From M3007 sp040383605 (GTDB taxonomy: Bacteria > Bacteroidota > Bacteroidia > Chitinophagales > Saprospiraceae), in contig JBEIDF010000185.1 of NCBI GenBank assembly GCA_040383605.1, positions 1-7,451 on the forward strand: a stretch of 7,451 nucleotides of DNA, written 5' to 3'. Positions 5,157 through 7,451 of this stretch are shown here, piece after piece. How positions within the stretch are numbered: position 1 is the first letter of the stretch; every line of letters starts with the position of its first letter. Below the pieces are notes generated by a model. The model saw nothing but the letters and a program-made list of their open reading frames with translations. It was not told where the DNA came from and searched no databases. A program made the position numbers and the translations under genes.

Positions 5157-6911
5157 ATGAATGCACATCCTCCCGGCTGCACTTGCGGTCAGCACGACGA
5201 ACAAAACGGCATGGATCGCCGCGATTTTCTCAAACTGGGGTCCGTGCTGGGCGCTGGAATGGGCCTGTCGCCGACGATCTCGAGCCTGATTCCCGACGAA
5301 CCAGGCCGGCGGGAATCCCTGGAAAAAAATCGAACAGTCGCCAGTGGTAAAGGTAAAGCGCAGCGGATTACCTTCCTGCATACCTCCGATATCCACGCGC
5401 AATTGCACCCGCATGACGAGTTCTTTTGGGAAAACGGCCAAGCCGTTTATCGCAAACGCGGCGGACTGGCCGTACTCAAAACCATGATCCGGAAACTCCG
5501 GAGTGACAATCCTTACCATACCTTGTTGATAGACGGTGGGGATTGTTTCCAGGGCGGCGGACTTGCCGCGCTGACCGAAGGCCGCGCGCTGGTGCCGATG
5601 ATGAATCAAATCGGATACGACCTGATGCTGCCCGGCAACTGGGAGGTGACCTACGGAAAAAAAATGATGCTGCAAGACCTCGGCGGCTACACGGCGAATA
5701 AAGTGTGCGCCAATATGTGGCACGATAGCCAGGATGAATACCAGGACGAACTCATTTTCCCGCCCTACTGGGTGAAGTACCTCGGCGGCGTAAAAATAGG
5801 TTGCATCGGCTACAACGATCCGCTTACTTTCCGCCGACAGCCGCCGGCCTACTCGAAAGGTATCCGCTTTACACCGCCGGAAAAAAACGTCCGGAAATAT
5901 GTCAAACTCCTGCGCGAACAGGAGCAATGCGCACTCGTATTGCTGGTCACACACATGGGCCTCGCCCAGCAAATCGGACTGGCAAATATGCAGGATGTAG
6001 AAGGCGTGGATTTTATCCTCGGCGCGGATACCCATGAACGCGTGCGCCAGCCTATTCAAGGCGCCTACAGCCGGGTAACCGAACCCGGCGCTTTCGGATC
6101 TTTTATCAGCAAACTGGATATTATTCTGGAAAAAGGCCAAATAAAAGACAGCTCCTACGAATTGCTGGAAGTGGATCCGGCACGCTACAAAGCGGATGAA
6201 GAAATGCTGCGCCTGATCGCCGAGCAGGAAGCGCCGCATAAGAAAGAACTGACGCGGGTCGTCGGAACCACCAAAACGCCGCTGGTGCGGTATTTTGTCA
6301 TCGAGACGCCCATGGACAACCTCATCACCGACGCCCTGATGTGGAAATTCAAACCGGATATCGCCCTGTCAAACGGATACCGGTTCTGTCCGCCGCTGAC
6401 GCCTGACCCTAAAACCGGCATCGCGGAAATCACCAAAGACTACTTGTACGGTATGCTCCCCGCCGACACGGAGGTGCAGTATGGGGAAGTCAGCGGTAAA
6501 CAATTGCGCGATTGGCTGGAAAACGAACTGGAAAACGCTTTCGCCCAAGATCCGGCGAAGCGATTCGGCGGCTGGTTGGTGCGGTTTAAAGGCATGGAAA
6601 TCAATTTTACGATCGGGAAGCCCGCCGGTTCGAGAATCAACAGCATCCGCATAGCCGGCAAAGCATTTGACGAAAACAACACCTACCGTATTACCGCCTG
6701 TCTCCGGGAAGGCGATCCAGCCGATACACTCTGCCGAATTACTAAAGTGCGCGCAGTGACCGGATCAGGTGTCACGATGCACCAGGCGCTGGAGGAATAC
6801 CTGGCCAAATTCTCTCCGGTAGAACCCAAATTAGAAGGCCGCGCCACCGCAACAGATGCGCCTGCTACCCTATTGACGCAATTGAGCGGCTATAATTATG
6901 AGTTTAAATAA
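5157..6911 (+). CDS. Tat-exported SoxB-like / 5'-nucleotidase-family metallophosphoesterase
   Basis: This is a 584-residue protein. The ATG at 5157 (MNAHPPGCTCGQ) is chosen because it sits five bases after the preceding stop; a second ATG at residue 19 (MDRRDFLKLG) could also serve. A twin-arginine signal, RRDFLK at 21-26 plus a hydrophobic stretch, implies folded export to the periplasm. The N-terminal metallophosphoesterase domain (about 70-325) has SDIH (Asp78, His80), GGD (Asp129), GNWEVTYG (160-167), VTHMG (His266) and GADTH (Asp291, His293). The C-terminal 5'-nucleotidase-type domain (about 365-555) has ETPMDNLITDALM and LPADTEVQYGEVSGKQL. GNWEVTYG resembles the GHWEFTYG block of SoxB thiosulfohydrolases rather than GNHE of nucleotidases, and the rhodanese/TSUP neighbours also point to sulfur. 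SoxB hydrolyses SoxYZ-bound sulfonate in thiosulfate oxidation, but no soxYZ is visible here. A nucleotidase function remains possible. Confidence 0.88.
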   Translation: MNAHPPGCTCGQHDEQNGMDRRDFLKLGSVLGAGMGLSPTISSLIPDEPGRRESLEKNRTVASGKGKAQRITFLHTSDIHAQLHPHDEFFWENGQAVYRKRGGLAVLKTMIRKLRSDNPYHTLLIDGGDCFQGGGLAALTEGRALVPMMNQIGYDLMLPGNWEVTYGKKMMLQDLGGYTANKVCANMWHDSQDEYQDELIFPPYWVKYLGGVKIGCIGYNDPLTFRRQPPAYSKGIRFTPPEKNVRKYVKLLREQEQCALVLLVTHMGLAQQIGLANMQDVEGVDFILGADTHERVRQPIQGAYSRVTEPGAFGSFISKLDIILEKGQIKDSSYELLEVDPARYKADEEMLRLIAEQEAPHKKELTRVVGTTKTPLVRYFVIETPMDNLITDALMWKFKPDIALSNGYRFCPPLTPDPKTGIAEITKDYLYGMLPADTEVQYGEVSGKQLRDWLENELENAFAQDPAKRFGGWLVRFKGMEINFTIGKPAGSRINSIRIAGKAFDENNTYRITACLREGDPADTLCRITKVRAVTGSGVTMHQALEEYLAKFSPVEPKLEGRATATDAPATLLTQLSGYNYEFK

Positions 6912-6952
6912 TTTGCTAAAGAAAATTTCGTCTGAGTAAAATTTAATTATTT

Positions 6953-7451
6953 ATGACTGAATACTGGGAAATCATACAAAACAGTTACCAAGGCTACGCC
7001 CGTTACTTGTGGCATTCCATGCTCAATCCACACTGGGGGAACTACTTTTACTGGTTGATTGGAATATCGCTGGCGGTGTACGCGCTGGAATTGCTGTTTC
7101 CTTGGCGGAAAGATCAGCCGAAAATCCGGGAGGATTTCTGGCTGGACACCTTTTATATGTTTTTCAACTTCTTCCTGTTCTCGCTGGTAGGTTATGCTGC
7201 GATCTCCAGCGTGGCGGTAGAGGCCTTCAATAGTTTTTTGGCCTGGGCGTTCGGTATCCGAAACTTAGTGGCGATTAATGTCGCGACCCTGCCGCACTGG
7301 GTGCAGTTATTGGTGCTGTTTCTGGTGCGCGATTTTATTCAATGGAACGTCCACGTAATGCTGCACCGGGTTCCCTGGTTATGGAAATTTCACATGGTAC
7401 ACCACTCCGTTCGACAAATGGGTTATGCCGCGCATTTGCGATACCATTTTA
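6953..7451 (+). CDS. Sterol desaturase / fatty acid hydroxylase family membrane protein (partial, runs off right edge)
   Basis: The ATG at 6953 opens a frame that remains open to the window end (166 codons and one base), so the C-terminus is missing. Hydrophobic segments lie at about residues 31-49, 65-90 and 110-128. The di-iron histidine clusters are visible: HVMLH (His134, His138), HMVHH (His147, His150, His151) and HLRYH (His161, His165). These are the first boxes of the fatty acid hydroxylase superfamily (PF04116), which uses a non-haem di-iron centre and oxygen to hydroxylate or desaturate lipids. The last histidine box should lie beyond the edge. It follows the SoxB-like gene by 41 AT-rich bases with no clear promoter or terminator, so read-through transcription is possible. 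A functional link to the sulfur genes is not evident. Substrate is unknown. Confidence 0.88.
   Translation, partial: MTEYWEIIQNSYQGYARYLWHSMLNPHWGNYFYWLIGISLAVYALELLFPWRKDQPKIREDFWLDTFYMFFNFFLFSLVGYAAISSVAVEAFNSFLAWAFGIRNLVAINVATLPHWVQLLVLFLVRDFIQWNVHVMLHRVPWLWKFHMVHHSVRQMGYAAHLRYHF

Noticed and set aside
5148..6239. Minus-strand open frame of 363 codons
   Set aside because: It is antisense to the SoxB-like gene, which carries all expected motifs. The antisense product has no signal or family pattern and arises from GC-biased codon positions.
7009..7233. Open frame of 74 codons on the plus strand
   Set aside because: It is an out-of-frame shadow of the fatty-acid-hydroxylase family gene starting at 6953, which has the di-iron histidine boxes.

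Overview
The window most likely comes from a Bacteroidota genome, possibly a Saprospiria-type lineage of moderate GC. Start codons lack Shine-Dalgarno sequences and follow AT-rich leaders. Several upstream regions carry the Bacteroidota -7 promoter element TAnnTTTG. The left-edge gene is a TamB/AsmA-like protein of the Bacteroidota type. The assignment rests on these features only; there is no rRNA or tRNA to confirm it.

The left half is on the minus strand. It holds the N-terminal part of a TamB-like envelope protein (1-467), an inverted-repeat intergenic element built from CTGCG units (490-549), and a membrane-anchored coiled-coil protein of unknown function (556-1479). Next is a two-gene unit that reads leftward: a 122-residue DUF7009-like protein (2196-2564) overlapping mobA (1624-2202). 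Divergent from it, on the plus strand, is fdhD (2640-3464). MobA attaches GMP to molybdopterin and FdhD delivers sulfur to the bis-MGD cofactor of formate-dehydrogenase-type enzymes. This block is therefore a molybdenum-cofactor maturation locus, although no molybdoenzyme lies in the window.

The right half is a plus-strand sulfur-handling cluster. It contains a TauE/SafE (TSUP) membrane transporter (3583-4374), a secreted single-domain rhodanese (4433-4816) with its own strong promoter inside the end of the transporter gene, a cytoplasmic single-domain rhodanese (4846-5151), and, five bases later, a Tat-exported SoxB-like/5'-nucleotidase-family metallophosphoesterase (5157-6911). A sterol-desaturase/fatty-acid-hydroxylase family membrane protein begins at 6953 and runs off the right edge.

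Read together, the right half suggests periplasmic processing of thiosulfate or another sulfane-sulfur compound by the SoxB-like enzyme, sulfur transfer by rhodaneses on both sides of the membrane, and sulfur-anion movement by TSUP. SoxXAYZ is absent from the window. The SoxB-like protein differs from classical 5'-nucleotidases at two active-site positions, which is the most interesting lead here. No tRNA, rRNA, CRISPR array, insertion sequence or attachment site was seen. All intergenic gaps are shorter than 150 bases.
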